From: Saccharum officinarum
Taxonomy: Eukaryota; Streptophyta; Magnoliopsida; Poales; Poaceae
Direction: 5' to 3'
Length of the DNA: 64,000 nt
NCBI GenBank assembly: GCA_020631735.1
Contig: CM036201.1
Span: forward strand, 73,551,253 to 73,615,252
How positions within the stretch are numbered: the stretch's first letter is position 1; the number at the start of each line of letters is the position of its first letter. Positions 22,071 to 33,105 of this stretch are shown in pieces. The notes below the pieces were generated by a model, which made no database searches, had not been told where the DNA came from, and was given only the letters and a program-made list of their open reading frames with translations. The position numbers were made by a program, and so were the translations under genes.

Positions 22071-23633
22071 TACATATTGTGCTATTTCTATTTTCCCTAA
22101 GCTAAAGTACGTTACAAAGGTGTTGCAGTGATCCGTGAATGATGGTAAACCGTTAAGGCTAGATCCAACGCTCCAGCAGGGATAGTGGTCTTATCATACC
22201 ACAACAGAGTGAAGCTCTCGTGAAAGAGAGAAGAAAAAAGCCGTGGCTTGCAGGAAAGAGAGAAGAAAAAGGCCGTGGCTTGCAGGACATGCTAGTAGTT
22301 CTGGTAGAGGGAGCTATTGTTTTAGAAAAGAGACTTAGAGAGATGGTGAGATAAAGCTGATATTTATGGATGTTTTTTCTTTCTTTTTCTTATGCACAGC
22401 AGTCTGTGGCCTGTCATGCGTTATAGCATTGGTATTTCAATAGAGGTTTAGGAGTATGTGAGATCTTTTCTCACCTGAGGCCACCAAAGCGTGGTGTAAT
22501 AGGGTGCATATGCAAACTGTAACTGTTTTCCTCGCTTCAACAAAGCAGTTTGCGTGTGCCATATCAAACGTTCAGACATTTAGTACAAGTTACTAGGTAA
22601 TTAATTTGTCTTTTGTGCTCCGTCGGAGAGAACTAAAAATTGGTAGGTGTGTGGGCAGGCCTAAATGAAGACCAATCAAATTGTGTTAGGCTTAATCCGA
22701 GGGGATTGAAAGGAATTGGGTGCATTTTTTTTGGGCCTAAAGATTACGGGCCAACACTCTCTAAAATCTGCCACCACATCTTTCTAGCAAAGACACACCC
22801 AGCTAGCAGGTGATCAACTGTTTCACGTGGTCTTGCCTATCGAGCCTAATGGACATCTAGCAACGACCAAGCAAGAACAACTAAATAAAAGTGCCTATGG
22901 AGCCTGTTTGACATTTAGCAACGACCAAGCAATAACAACTAAATAAAAAATCAACATTTGTCTGAAGCCTTTGATTTCTAGAGTGTCTTTGCACCTGACA
23001 CACTAGGGCTAAAGAACAGGCCCATGCTAAGGAGTAGCGTGATCTCTAGACGAAAATACCATTTTCAGTTGTTGTTAGGGCAACTTAACAGAGACGATGT
23101 CAGAGCTATAGGTATTGTAATATTTCCTGAACTAATACCCACAAATATGCCCCCACGTCCTCTTTGGAGAGGCTTGACAAACTATGCGGTTCGCTGAATC
23201 GAGACATGTAGGGGGAATATGCTAGATACTAACAGCTATTAATGACTTTTAATTGGGAAATCAGAACACATAGTGCCGTCACACATAGGTCCTCCAAAGT
23301 GATGCCACAACCCATCTAGAGCAAAGTTAGGTTTTTACCTGGATATCCAGTAGTTGGGTAAGATGAGATGCAGTGATGTTGCCTTGGATCAAAGAAGGAT
23401 AACAACATCCAAAGACGTTGTCAATGTCGAGACTGATATAACAAAAACTCAGAGTCGACGAAGCGTGTCCCATACCATGCCATCGCTACACATGGGGATA
23501 GCACCCAAAAGCTTGAATATGACGAATGGTGCCCCATACATACCACATACATACCACTCCTGAATGCTATGGGCGCGCCTGTTGTTGGACATGTCCTATG
23601 CGCGTTCGGGTCACGACTCACGAGGCTACGCCC
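22071..23633. other. Region B of unit 2, second part, up to the Copia target site
   Basis: Copy of 11093-12755. It includes the LINE zf-RVT relic at about 22770-22835 and a 33-bp local duplication of AAAGAGAGAAGAAAAA..GCCGTGGCTTGCAGG near 22225-22275 that is not in the 37.7-kb copy. It ends with CGCCC (23629-23633), the target duplication of the Copia element. No host gene is seen. Confidence 0.5.
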
Positions 23634-24086
23634 TGATAGACTAACAGGATCTACTAGCAGTGTATCGAGTCGGGGTACAAAAGGTAGACAGTGAAGTAGA
23701 TCTAGGAGTTTAGGATTTAGACCGTCGTTGGCGGGAGCATATCCGGAGACGTCCATGATGCTGACGTCGCGGTGATGTAGAAGTCGTCGTCCTTCGGGCC
23801 TCCACCGGCACTGACCAGGAACCGTGGGGAAGGAGTAGTAGAGAGGCGGCACGGTGGTTCTTCCCGACGCCACTGCGCAGAGCCGATCGGAGGCCTAGGG
23901 TTTGTGGAGTGGGTTTAGGGCATGACGAACCTTGGGTCAAGTGCCTGCGGCCCCCACTCCTTTCTTTTTATAGCGCAGCGCGTCGGGGGCCCACCAACCA
24001 TGGATCGGTTGGGCGCCCCCGATCAGGGCGCGATCCAGGGGGAACGAGGCCCTAGCCGTTGGGCTAGGCCTGAGATCAATCCAACA
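23634..24086 (-). repeat. 3' LTR of the left Copia element (453 bp)
   Basis: On the minus strand it starts TGTTGGATTGATCTC and ends GTTAGTCTATCA, the TG...CA of LTRs. By eye it differs from the 3' LTR at 39069-39521 at about seven positions. A purine-rich tract (AAGGGGGAGAA on the minus strand) lies just inside it at 24087-24100. Confidence 0.9.
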
Positions 24087-24257
24087 TTCTCCCCCTTGAT
24101 CTCATCTCTGCTTTCTTGCTTTGTTAACCCACCCCATCACAAATCAGTGTATTGAGCATGTTTCATCATAACAGTTATTACCATTAGATTAGACAGCCAC
24201 AGACACTTTTCTGTTCAGAGGAGAATTCTCGCCTTGGGCCCTCTTACTATCCAGGAA

Positions 24258-25928
24258 TCACAGGCTTTCCTTTAAACCCATGTCGGCTACGTGTCCTCTG
24301 AACACATTGGGCGGTAAGCCTTTCGTAAGCGGATCCGCTAACATCTTTTCTGTGCTTATATGTTCAAGACTTATGACGTGATCCCGGATTTTATCCTTCA
24401 CAACATAATATTTTATGTCAATGTGCTTGGCGGCATTGCTTGACTTATTGTTGTGAGCATACAACACTGCTGGCTCGTTATCACAATACAACTTTAGTGG
24501 TTTATCGATGCTATCGACCACCTTTAAACTGGGTATAAATTTCTTAAGCCAATTCACCTGTCCTGACGCCTCATAACAAGCAATAAACTCCGCATACATT
24601 GCGGACGATGCAGTGACTATTGTTTGTTTTGAGCTTTTCCATGATATGGTTCCTTGCGTGAGAGTGAATATATACCCTGAGGTGGACTTTCTATCATCTC
24701 CCGCGTAATCAGAATCTGAATATCCTACTATTTGTAGGTCATCAGATCTTCTGTAGGTTAGCATGAGCCCTTTCGTGCCTTGCAAGTATCTTAAGATCAT
24801 CTTTACTAAATTCCAGTGTTCCATACCTGGATTACTTTGATATCTGCCAAGCAGTCCAGTCACAAAAGCCAGGTCTGGGTGTGTGCACACTTGAGCATAC
24901 TGTAAGCTTCCGACAGCTGAAGCGTATGGAACGGCTTGCATGCGATCGCGCTCGAACTTGCTCTTGGGACATTGATGTTCCCCATACTTGTCACCTTTTA
25001 CAATAGGAGCAGGTGATGGTCTACACTTATGCATATTGAATTTCTTCAATATTTTCTCTATATATGCCTCTTGGGATAATCCCAATACCCCTCGGTTTCT
25101 ATCTCGGTGAATCTTTATGCCCAAGACAAAAGAAGCTTCACCTAAATCTTTCATATTAAAATTTGAGGACAAAAAACTTTTGGTTTCCTGCAGCAGGGTG
25201 ACATCACTACTTGCTAGTAGAATGTCATCTACATACAGTACTAGGAAAATATATTTCTCATTCTTAAACTTTGCATAGACGCAATTGTCCTCAACATTCT
25301 CTTTGAACCCAAACTTCCTGATTGTCTTATCAAACTTCAAATACCACTGTCTGGATGCTTGCTTTAATCCATAAATGGATTTCTTCAGGCGACAGCCCAT
25401 TCTTTCTTTGCCTGTCACAGCAAAACCTTTCGGTTGTGCCATGTACACTCTTTCTTCTAGATCCCCATTGAGAAACGCTGTCTTCACATCCATCTGATGT
25501 AATTCTAGATCAAAATATGCCACTAGGGCCATTATGATTCTAAAAGAGTCCTTGCTCGAGACGAGAGAGAATGTTTCATTGTAATCTATCCCTTCTCGCT
25601 GAGTAAAACCTTTTGCTACCAGTCTTGCTTTATACCTTTCTATGTTCCCTTTGGAGTCACGTTTCACTTTGTAGACCCATTTGCAGCCTACTGTTTTGGC
25701 TCCTTCAGGAATTTCCTCTAGGTCCCAAACTTTATTGGTACTCATGGACTTTAATTCATCTTCCATGGCTTCTTGCCACTTAGATGCTTCAGTGCTCCTC
25801 ATGGCTTCTTCAAATGAGGTGGGTTCATCCTCCATCTGAACTTCTTCGCATTCATAGACTATGTAGTCATCTGGAATATGAGACTTTCTCGCTCTTTGAG
25901 GTCTGCCAGAAGGTTCTGCTACTGGCAT
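24258..25928 (-). pseudogene. Copia pol: reverse transcriptase and RNase H part
   Basis: A 556-codon open frame carries Copia RT signatures ([44 protein letters not shown] and the catalytic LYVDDILL) and the RNase H region (DSDYAGDDRKSTSGYIFTL, CDNEPAVLYAHN, KHIDIKYY). The RT-RNase H part has no frameshift, unlike the other element. Just upstream of the first Met, two CAA codons of the other element read TAA here. Both changes are G to A on the plus strand, as expected from deamination of methylated cytosine. With the gap, the element cannot be judged complete. Confidence 0.85.
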
Positions 25929-26000
25929 TTCTTGTTCTTAAGGCTGATCTTATTGGGGCTGCTGTTCATCGACTATGGGTTCATTCGGCTCCTGAAAGAC

Positions 26001-26100
26001 NNNNNNNNNNNNNNNNNNNNNNNNNNNNNNNNNNNNNNNNNNNNNNNNNNNNNNNNNNNNNNNNNNNNNNNNNNNNNNNNNNNNNNNNNNNNNNNNNNNN
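26001..26100. other. Assembly gap (100 Ns)
   Basis: Exactly 100 N bases, a conventional placeholder for a gap of unknown size. The last bases before it (Copia, GAAAGAC) correspond to 41434. The first bases after it (ACCACCGAGTACC) correspond to 10323. The two sides therefore do not continue each other: the right side restarts about 15.7 kb earlier in the repeat. Confidence 0.98.
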
Positions 26101-29012
26101 ACCACCGAGTACCACGCTAGTTACTAGAAAAAACATTGCAGTCTATTATAGCGTGTCCCATGTGGAAAATGATAGAGAATTTTAGAGAAATTAAGGCAAA
26201 AATCAAAACTTTCTGTGTGAGAATTATGAAAACAATTTCATAAAAGAGTCGTGAAAATGAAAATCAAAACAGAGGAAGGGAGAGATAAGAAACGGAAGGT
26301 CTTAAGTTAGAGGAATAGCCATTATTAGCCAACCAACGTAGCCGCAGCCAGAAGAGGCAAACATTTATCTCGTTGCCTCAAAACACCATGTGCTCAATAA
26401 GCATGTTCTGGCGATAGCAGTCAAAGTTGGCTATCCGCGAACACTTGTACCCAGGAGCCTATCTACAGTTCATTTGGAAAAAAGATCCTCTAAATAATTG
26501 AATAGCCAAGTTAATTTGGCAATATACGGGCCTATTTGGATTCACCTCAACTAAAATTTATAATCCTAATTGCTACAGCTAAAAGTTAGCCAACTAAAGA
26601 TTAGCTAGCTAAACTTTAGCCGCGTGTTTGGATCCTCTAGCTAATTAAAAACCTTGACCATGCTACCCCTCATTAATTTCATTGTTTAGCCAGCCAGGGG
26701 TATTTGGATCCTCTAGCTAAACTTTAGCTATGGATAGTTTGGTCATCGAGGCGTTTTAGCTGGTTTTAGCTTAGGTTGAAACAACTAAAAAATTATATAT
26801 TGTTTGGCCTCTAGCTAAAGTTTAGCAGGGTTTAGCTAGTTGGTGGATCTAAATAGGACCTACTTATTGTGCTATTTCTATTTTTCCCTAAGCTAAAGTA
26901 CGTTACAGAGGTGTTGGAATGATCCGTGAATGATGGTGAACTATTAAGGCTAGATCCAATGCTCCAGGAGGGAGTGGTCTTATCATGCCACATCAGAGTG
27001 AAGCTCTCGTGAAAGAGAGAAGAAAAATACCGTGGCTTGCAGGACATGCTAGTAGTTCAGAGGGAGCTATTGTATTAGAAAAGAGACCGAGAGAGATGGT
27101 GAGATAAAGCTGATGTTTACAGATGTTTTTTCTTTCTTTTTTTCTTGTGCACAACAGTATGTGGCCTGTCATGCGTTATAGCATTGATACTTCAATAGAG
27201 GCTAGGAGTATGTGACAACTTCTCTCACCCGAGGCTACCAATATTGTATGCTTTTGCGTTGAGCGTGGTCTAATAGGGTGCACATGCAAACTGTAACGGT
27301 TTTCTTTGCTACAACAAAATAGTTTACATGTGCCATATCGGACGTTCAGACGTTTAGTATAAGTTATTAGATAATTACTTTGTGTTTTGTGCTCTATCGG
27401 AGAGAACTATAAATCGGTAGGTGTGTGGGCAGGCCTGAATGAAGACCAATCAAAGCTTGTTAGGCTTAATCAGAGATGATTGAAGGGAATTGGGGGAGAT
27501 TTAGTTTCCTGGGGATAAACCCCATAAATCTAGAGAGGTTGAGCATAAAGATTATGGCCAGCTAAAACCTGCCACCACGTCTTCCTAGCAAAGGCACGTG
27601 GTCGTGCCTTGGAGCCTGTTGGACATCTAGCAGCGACCAAGCAAGACCAACTAAGTAAAAAAAATCAACATTTGTCTGGAGCCTTTGATTTCTAGAGTGT
27701 CTTTGCACATGAAACACTAGGGCTAAAGAAAAGCGCCTTATAGGCCCATGCTAAGGAGTAGCGTGACCATCTCTAGACGAAGATATCATATTCAATTGTT
27801 GTTAGAGCAACTTCATAGAGACGATGCCAGAGCTATAGGTATTGTAATATTCCCTGAACTAATAGTGATCCACAAACATGCCCCCACATCCTCTTAGAGA
27901 GGGCTTGACAAACTATGCGGTTCCACTGAATCGAGACATGTAGCGGGAATATGCTAGATACTAATGACTTTAAACTAAGAAATCACAACGCACGCACAAA
28001 TAGTACCGTCATGCATAGGTCCTCCTAAATGACGTCTATAATAGGATACGACTATAGTCACCGCCACAACTTATCTATAGCAGGGCTAGGTTTTCACCTG
28101 GATATCCAATGGTTGGGTAGAATGGGATGCAGTGATGTTGCCTTTGAACTAAGAAGGATAACAACATCCAAAGACGTTGTTAGCGTGGCTGCAAAAAAGG
28201 CCACTGCTGCAGGTTGCGGCTGCGGCTATTAGCAAACTAACAACACTGTAACTGCAGCCACAGCCCCACCACAACAGTTTTTTTCGTGCAACCAAAACCC
28301 CCATAGTTTTCATAGCACACACAAACCTACCCTAACAAAAAAAACTCAGAGTCGACGAAGCTTGTCACATGCCACGCCATCGCTACCACAGAACATAGCG
28401 CCCAAAGATTAATACGACGAAAGGTGTCCCATATGTACCACTACTGAATGCTATGCGCGTTCAGGTCACGAGACTACACCCATGACAAAGACAACCACGA
28501 TATATTGACACAGACCCTATTTGAAACGAGTGCTGATGTTTATGCTGATTTATTGTAAGAGAAAAATACAGTCCATATTCAGAACGAGCACGCGGGAGAA
28601 GGTGCCGGCGAGCACCCAAGCAACAAAGCTAACCGCGCCACCACGGCCATGACCGACATTCTGTAGTGAGGAGGGAAGTACCGCCATCAAGCTGACCATC
28701 AAGAATCGCACCGTTCACCATCGGATCCAGACGAATCCCCACGTAGTGCGTAGCGCCTATGCAGATTTGGTCCAACACTATACCGATTCGTCACTGGAGC
28801 AAGAAGAGAAATAGAATGGATATAGAAAAGAAAAGGCCAGGATAGGGAGGAGGATCGCTCGGCTCTACCGTCTTGGCTTTTCGACAGCATACTCAGGCCA
28901 TGGCATATGGCAAGCCATAGGTTAGGCCTCGCTTGGCTGCACTTGTTCGAGGATTGTCGCCGTTGCAATGCTGCTTCTGCACCACTTTTCTTTTTCTTTA
29001 CTCAGGTCTGTA
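26101..29012. other. Region B again (unit 1 type), after the gap
   Basis: Nearly identical to 10323-13280 and clearly closer to it than to the unit 2 version at 21290 or 36770. For example, it lacks TTTTGACAGTATGACC and keeps GAGATAAGAAACGGAAGG. It includes the LINE relic near 27560-27600, shortened by about 30 bp. The MITE position equivalent to 13281 is empty near 29000. No gene is seen. Confidence 0.6.
26528..26860. mobile_element. MITE with TAC flanks (region B, after the gap)
   Basis: Same insertion as 10752-11092, flanked by TAC at 26525-26527 and 26861-26863. Small deletions relative to that copy remove part of an internal AGCTAAACTTTAGCT motif near 26690. Confidence 0.7.
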
Positions 29013-29667
29013 GTGCAACAGCAGCACTGCCAAGGGCCTCTTCAGAATGCAGAAATTTGACACGATTGTAAGATTTTACAAGAATCGGTTTAATTTCACT
29101 GGAAATACACAGGATTTAGGAAGAATAATCCCACAGGGCAGCAGTCAAGCGGGACAAGCAGAAGCAGAAACAGAAACAGAAACAGAAACAGAGCAGTAGA
29201 GTACTACTGCCCAGCAGAGCAGATCATGATTTGTGCTAGCGACATTCAGGCATCGTCATTGGTGGCTTTGACTTGAGTTGAGCCCAGTAGCAATAACATG
29301 ATCATCATCATCAACACTGCCCCAGCAGAGCACCGAATTGTCGAAACCACCCGTGCGATTCTGAACGAAAAAGACCACATCCACCCCTTGAATCATCACA
29401 TATACAACCGGCCATGGAGAGAAGGCTTCCCATGCCATCGGCAATGGCGCCCGGTCCCATTTTCCCCGCTGGAATCACTCGACACGTGGCTGCTCTACAA
29501 CTTGAACTCCTGCCTACTGCTACGGCAACACGCACCAACACCACACGCCTTTCACCACGACCACATCACCGGGCTCGCCTGCGCCACCGCCGGCGCCGGC
29601 GCCGCCCAGCAGTGCTGCGGCCACCGGTACACCAATCCCTCGCCAGCCGCTGCGCCGTACGCCTGAC
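29013..29667 (-). pseudogene. Gene X relic after the gap
   Basis: Counterpart of 13511-14163: gene X 3' UTR plus about 37 terminal codons, with the stop at 29554-29552. It carries an AGAAACAG expansion near 29165-29190 where the other copy has AGAAGCAG units. The breakpoint to DUO1 flank sequence is the same, so the deletion predates the split of these two segments. Confidence 0.75.
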
Positions 29668-29709
29668 CCTCGCCAGCTCATACATGATACATAGACCGTG
29701 CAGGTCACT

Positions 29710-30185
29710 CTACGGCTGGGCGGACGGAGGGAGGCCGAAGAAGTCGAGCGTCTCCGGCGTGAGGTCGTCAAGCGCACGCCCTGGTGCATCGACGACCCGA
29801 AGTGCACGTACTCCTACTTCGTCGATGCCGAAGAACAGGGTCGGCGGCACCACCGCCAGCGGCTCCGGGCAGAAGGCATCGTCGTCGTCGGGGTCGACCA
29901 TCGACGAACACCAGCGGTCGACGCCGGAGGCCGGGCTCCCGCCGCCGCCGCCGCACGAGAGCAGACGAGTGGCCGCCGTCGGGTGGCACCGGACGAACCG
30001 AGCTCTGATGCGCTGTCGAAGTGCGTGGGGAGCGCAATGGCGAGAGCGGAGAGCCGCCACCGTGCATGGAGGTGGCTCCTGGTCCTCCTGACTGCTGCTG
30101 CTCTGGCCGCCGTGTGGAGCGGGGACGGCTTCGTTTCCTGGAACGGGATCATGTCCTGGCACGGGCTCTGACAGAGAAGCTGCAA
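29710..30185 (-). pseudogene. DUO1-like last exon relic after the gap
   Basis: Counterpart of 14206-14684. It has further small indels, such as a missing G after ACACCAGCGG near 29912 and a shorter tract near 30108, so its internal frames differ from the other relic. The C-terminal stretch LTPETLDFFGLPPSAQP is still readable. MYB exons are absent. Confidence 0.8.
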
Positions 30186-30749
30186 CTGCAATGAGCAAGG
30201 TTTCAGACTTTCAGTTGTCAGATGTGTCATGGTACAGTACTACTTCGTAGACTACTGATGCTGATCAAAGAAAACATGAACAAATTATTTTTCAGAAAAT
30301 CATACTAGAATAATTTGTTTGGAAGACAACTGCTTGTTGGCTAGTACAGCAGTAGTTCAGATAAAGCCAATGGTTGATTTAGAAATGCAGTGCTGCAAAA
30401 CCAATCAGATACTGCAGTGTATTTCTGCAACTCCACTTCAGAACAATCAGATTTTAGAGAAACAAAGGAAACATGCAACGCGCAAGGTTTCAGGCTTTCA
30501 GTTGTCAGATGTGTCATGGTCAAGACTTGAGAAACATGAACATAACATTTTTCAGAAAATGATGCTACATGCTGACAAAAGGAAACACGAACGTAAACAT
30601 TTTTTCAGAAAATGGCACTAGATGTTGATCAAAGGAAACATGAACATAACATTTCTCATAAAATGATACTAGAATAAATTTGTGTGAAAGACAACCGCTT
30701 GTTAGCTACAGTATTATATAGTTCAGAAGAAGCCATTTATTTCAGAAAT
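30186..30749 (-). repeat. DUO1 intron 2 fragment and duplication junction, second copy
   Basis: Almost identical to 14685-15249, ending at the same AAAT junction (30746-30749) with the MBD 3' flank. An identical junction at two places means one recombination event, later copied or present on both haplotypes. Confidence 0.8.
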
Positions 30750-31126
30750 CTTAAACCTTATCACTTCGACACACTTTCTTGTCAGTTGTCATCCCAAAAT
30801 CTCAGAGTTTCATCTGACCATGACTAGCAATCTGGCACCCAGCAGCAGCAGCTACAATAAAAAAACATACACGCGGTGTTCAAGTAGCAGCCGATCGAAA
30901 GCAACACGAGCCTACCTGATCCTGACGGACCCAAACGAACGAACCAATAAAACAGCATGAACATGGCAGCTACCTATGGGGACCAAGTTCTGCAACCCTT
31001 GTAGGAGCATCATCTATAGTTTTGTATCATTCTACACCAACCACCCAAAAGATTATCCTAGGCTGGCCAAATGCGGGTTTAAGCTAAGCTGCTGGTGCAG
31101 GCGGCGGGCTCTCAGGCTCTGGCGGT
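30750..31126 (-). other. 3' UTR/flank of MBD copy 3
   Basis: Counterpart of 4151-4555 and 15250-15552. Nothing else is visible here. Confidence 0.55.
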
Positions 31127-33105
31127 TCAGAAGACCGACTGCACCACTTGAGTCTGATCTCCATTGTAGAGGGCCAGCAGCATGTTGTTCTCCGGGTTGT
31201 CATCCGCTGGTGGAGGTGCCCAGGAGATGGGTTGCACTGAACCAAGAAATAAAACATGGGATCAGATGAGAATAATGAGCAAGCTTCAATTGATGTTGAA
31301 ATACTAGCCCATGTTAGAAGCCATATGTTTGGAGTGAGGACAAAAATGTCTATATGGTTGGAGTGAGGACATAAGTGTCCCAGGCACTACTGTAATATGA
31401 ACAGCCAATTGTATGGATGTAGCTGCAACACAAATGTGCAGAATCTATAACACATCAACCAATTGCCAAGTAACTTCGCACCAAAATTCTGGTGCTTACT
31501 AGAAAATACAAACATCTAGATAGCTACTACTATCCACTAGGAAGATGTCAATCTAACCATGCAGCAATAGGAACATCCCAAACATGCCAGGAGGTTGCTA
31601 TATTTCAGGCAACAATCTTAGACAACCAATTAGTACAACTAAAAGGACAACTCACATGAGATAATTAATAGTTTTTTTATAGTCAAACAAGATGTTGCTT
31701 GAACAACAACAAAAAATCAAGCACCTGAAATATAGGAGAAGTGAAAAGGGAGACCAGAAAACATTAAATGTAGGATGCTCAATTTATGTAATATACATTA
31801 CCTTCTTCCGGTGGGAGAAGCTTAGTTGACCCTGTTGGTGTAATACCACTTTGGCTTGTCTGGGAACGCTTCCTAACATAGTCCTTTTGTAGTGGTGCAG
31901 GTGACTGGAATGAAAAATGAGATAACTTTACACCTTGTGCAGCACATTCTGGATGCTCTTCAAGGTACCTATCCAAGCATGGAGTTCGAAGAATTAGAGA
32001 AAAATTTCGATCAGACAACTACATACATGTAAAACTGAACTTGAGCAACAATATGCTTTAAGTGAAGAGATTGAAGCAAGAGTTGACCAATGGAACTTCA
32101 CATACTTCTCCACTTCCTTGCTTGATCTCAGTTGTGTTCCTGTAGGGGACCAATAGTACCTGAAAGCATGAATACAATGTAAATATGTGCACTACCATAT
32201 TTATCCAAGATGCTAGTGCTAGAACACCATGTAGCATGATATTAATATCAATATGGGTGATTGACTATAGTAAACAACACTAGCTGCAGGTATAAATATA
32301 TTGAAGGAGAACTGTTTTGTATGATATTAAACTAAAACACCAATTTTCCCATTTCTTTAAACAATTAAACTTAGATTTTTCTTTCTCCATTTGTTCGTTG
32401 CCATGGAATATGAACTTAGATCATAGGTTAGACGTCAGCCAGAGGAAATACAACAGATAGCACACAAGTATGCATACAAGTTCATAAGAGTGGACATATG
32501 TAACAACTACAATGCCATTTGCTAAGAGATAAGCAGTCAAACTAGGAAGGATTTAAGGTTCGGAGAGAAAATGTTACTCACACATCAGCAAATTTGGTGC
32601 TTCCTTTACCTCTTATCTTAACCAACCTTTCCCATCCTTGAGGGGTCCGTGCGATGTTAGGTTTATCAATTGCCCAAAGCATACCGTTGTCCTGAGATAC
32701 ATCTGATGGGTCATCACATGTCACATTAGGCTTCCACTCACAGGCTTTCTCACAGACAAAAGGATTCTGTAGAGCTTGCTCTCGAATTTCTTCGTGCTTC
32801 TCTTTTGTTGAAATAAGTCTCCATTTCTGACATTTAGCACACTGAGCAGCAAAGGCTCCAATTTGCTTTCCCAACGCACGCTTTTGTTTCTTTGATGGTT
32901 TTGCTGGTACAATTGGGAGATGGCTTGCACTCTGTTCATCTCTTGCCCTATCACTTTTGTCATTCTTATAGATCACTACTTGCTGAGACACATCATCACA
33001 TTGGTCACCATCTTTATCAGATAATGTTTTCTGTCTCTTCCCAGATGGTGGAGATACAGAGTTCTCAGTGGGACTGATCATAGAATTTTCTGGTTTGGAC
33101 TCCAT
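31127..33105 (-). CDS. MBD copy 3: intact CW zinc finger + methyl-CpG-binding protein
   Basis: Exons 33105-32582, 32159-32106, 31968-31802 and 31236-31127 join in phase to 855 nt (284 residues), close to the usual length of plant CW-MBD proteins (from memory, about 190-300). The order is a basic N-terminus with KRQK; a CW zinc finger (Cys 89/92/118/130, residues about 86-135); an MBD (about 154-220) containing GWERLVKIRGKG, FADVYYWSPTG and EKYLEEHPEC; a basic RKRS stretch; and a C-terminus ending GDQTQVVQSVF. CW domains bind methylated histone H3 tails and MBDs bind methylated DNA in characterised relatives; the specificity of this protein is not shown. Compared with copy 2 it has an Ala instead of Gly near residue 54 and Asn instead of Asp near 127. 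It is the only copy with no frame lesion. Confidence 0.88.

Larger units (their letters stand above)
23634..26000 (-). mobile_element. Ty1/Copia LTR retrotransposon, left element, cut off by the assembly gap
   Basis: The element lies on the minus strand, so its 3' LTR comes first in window coordinates (23634-24086), followed by the polypurine tract and the RNase H/RT end of pol. The sequence runs into the N gap at 26001 inside the linker between integrase and RT. It has the same insertion site and target duplication (CGCCC) as the complete element at 39069-45279. It is therefore the same insertion seen again, as an allele or a duplicate, not an independent one. Confidence 0.9.

Noticed and set aside
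25784..26185. Open frame running through the N gap
   Set aside because: It spans 100 undefined bases and lies antisense to Copia pol, so it has no meaning.
4556..33105. Interpretation as a genuine three-gene MBD tandem array
   Set aside because: The third copy follows a placeholder gap and duplicates the segment before the gap with allele-like differences. Only two copies per haplotype are supported by junction logic.
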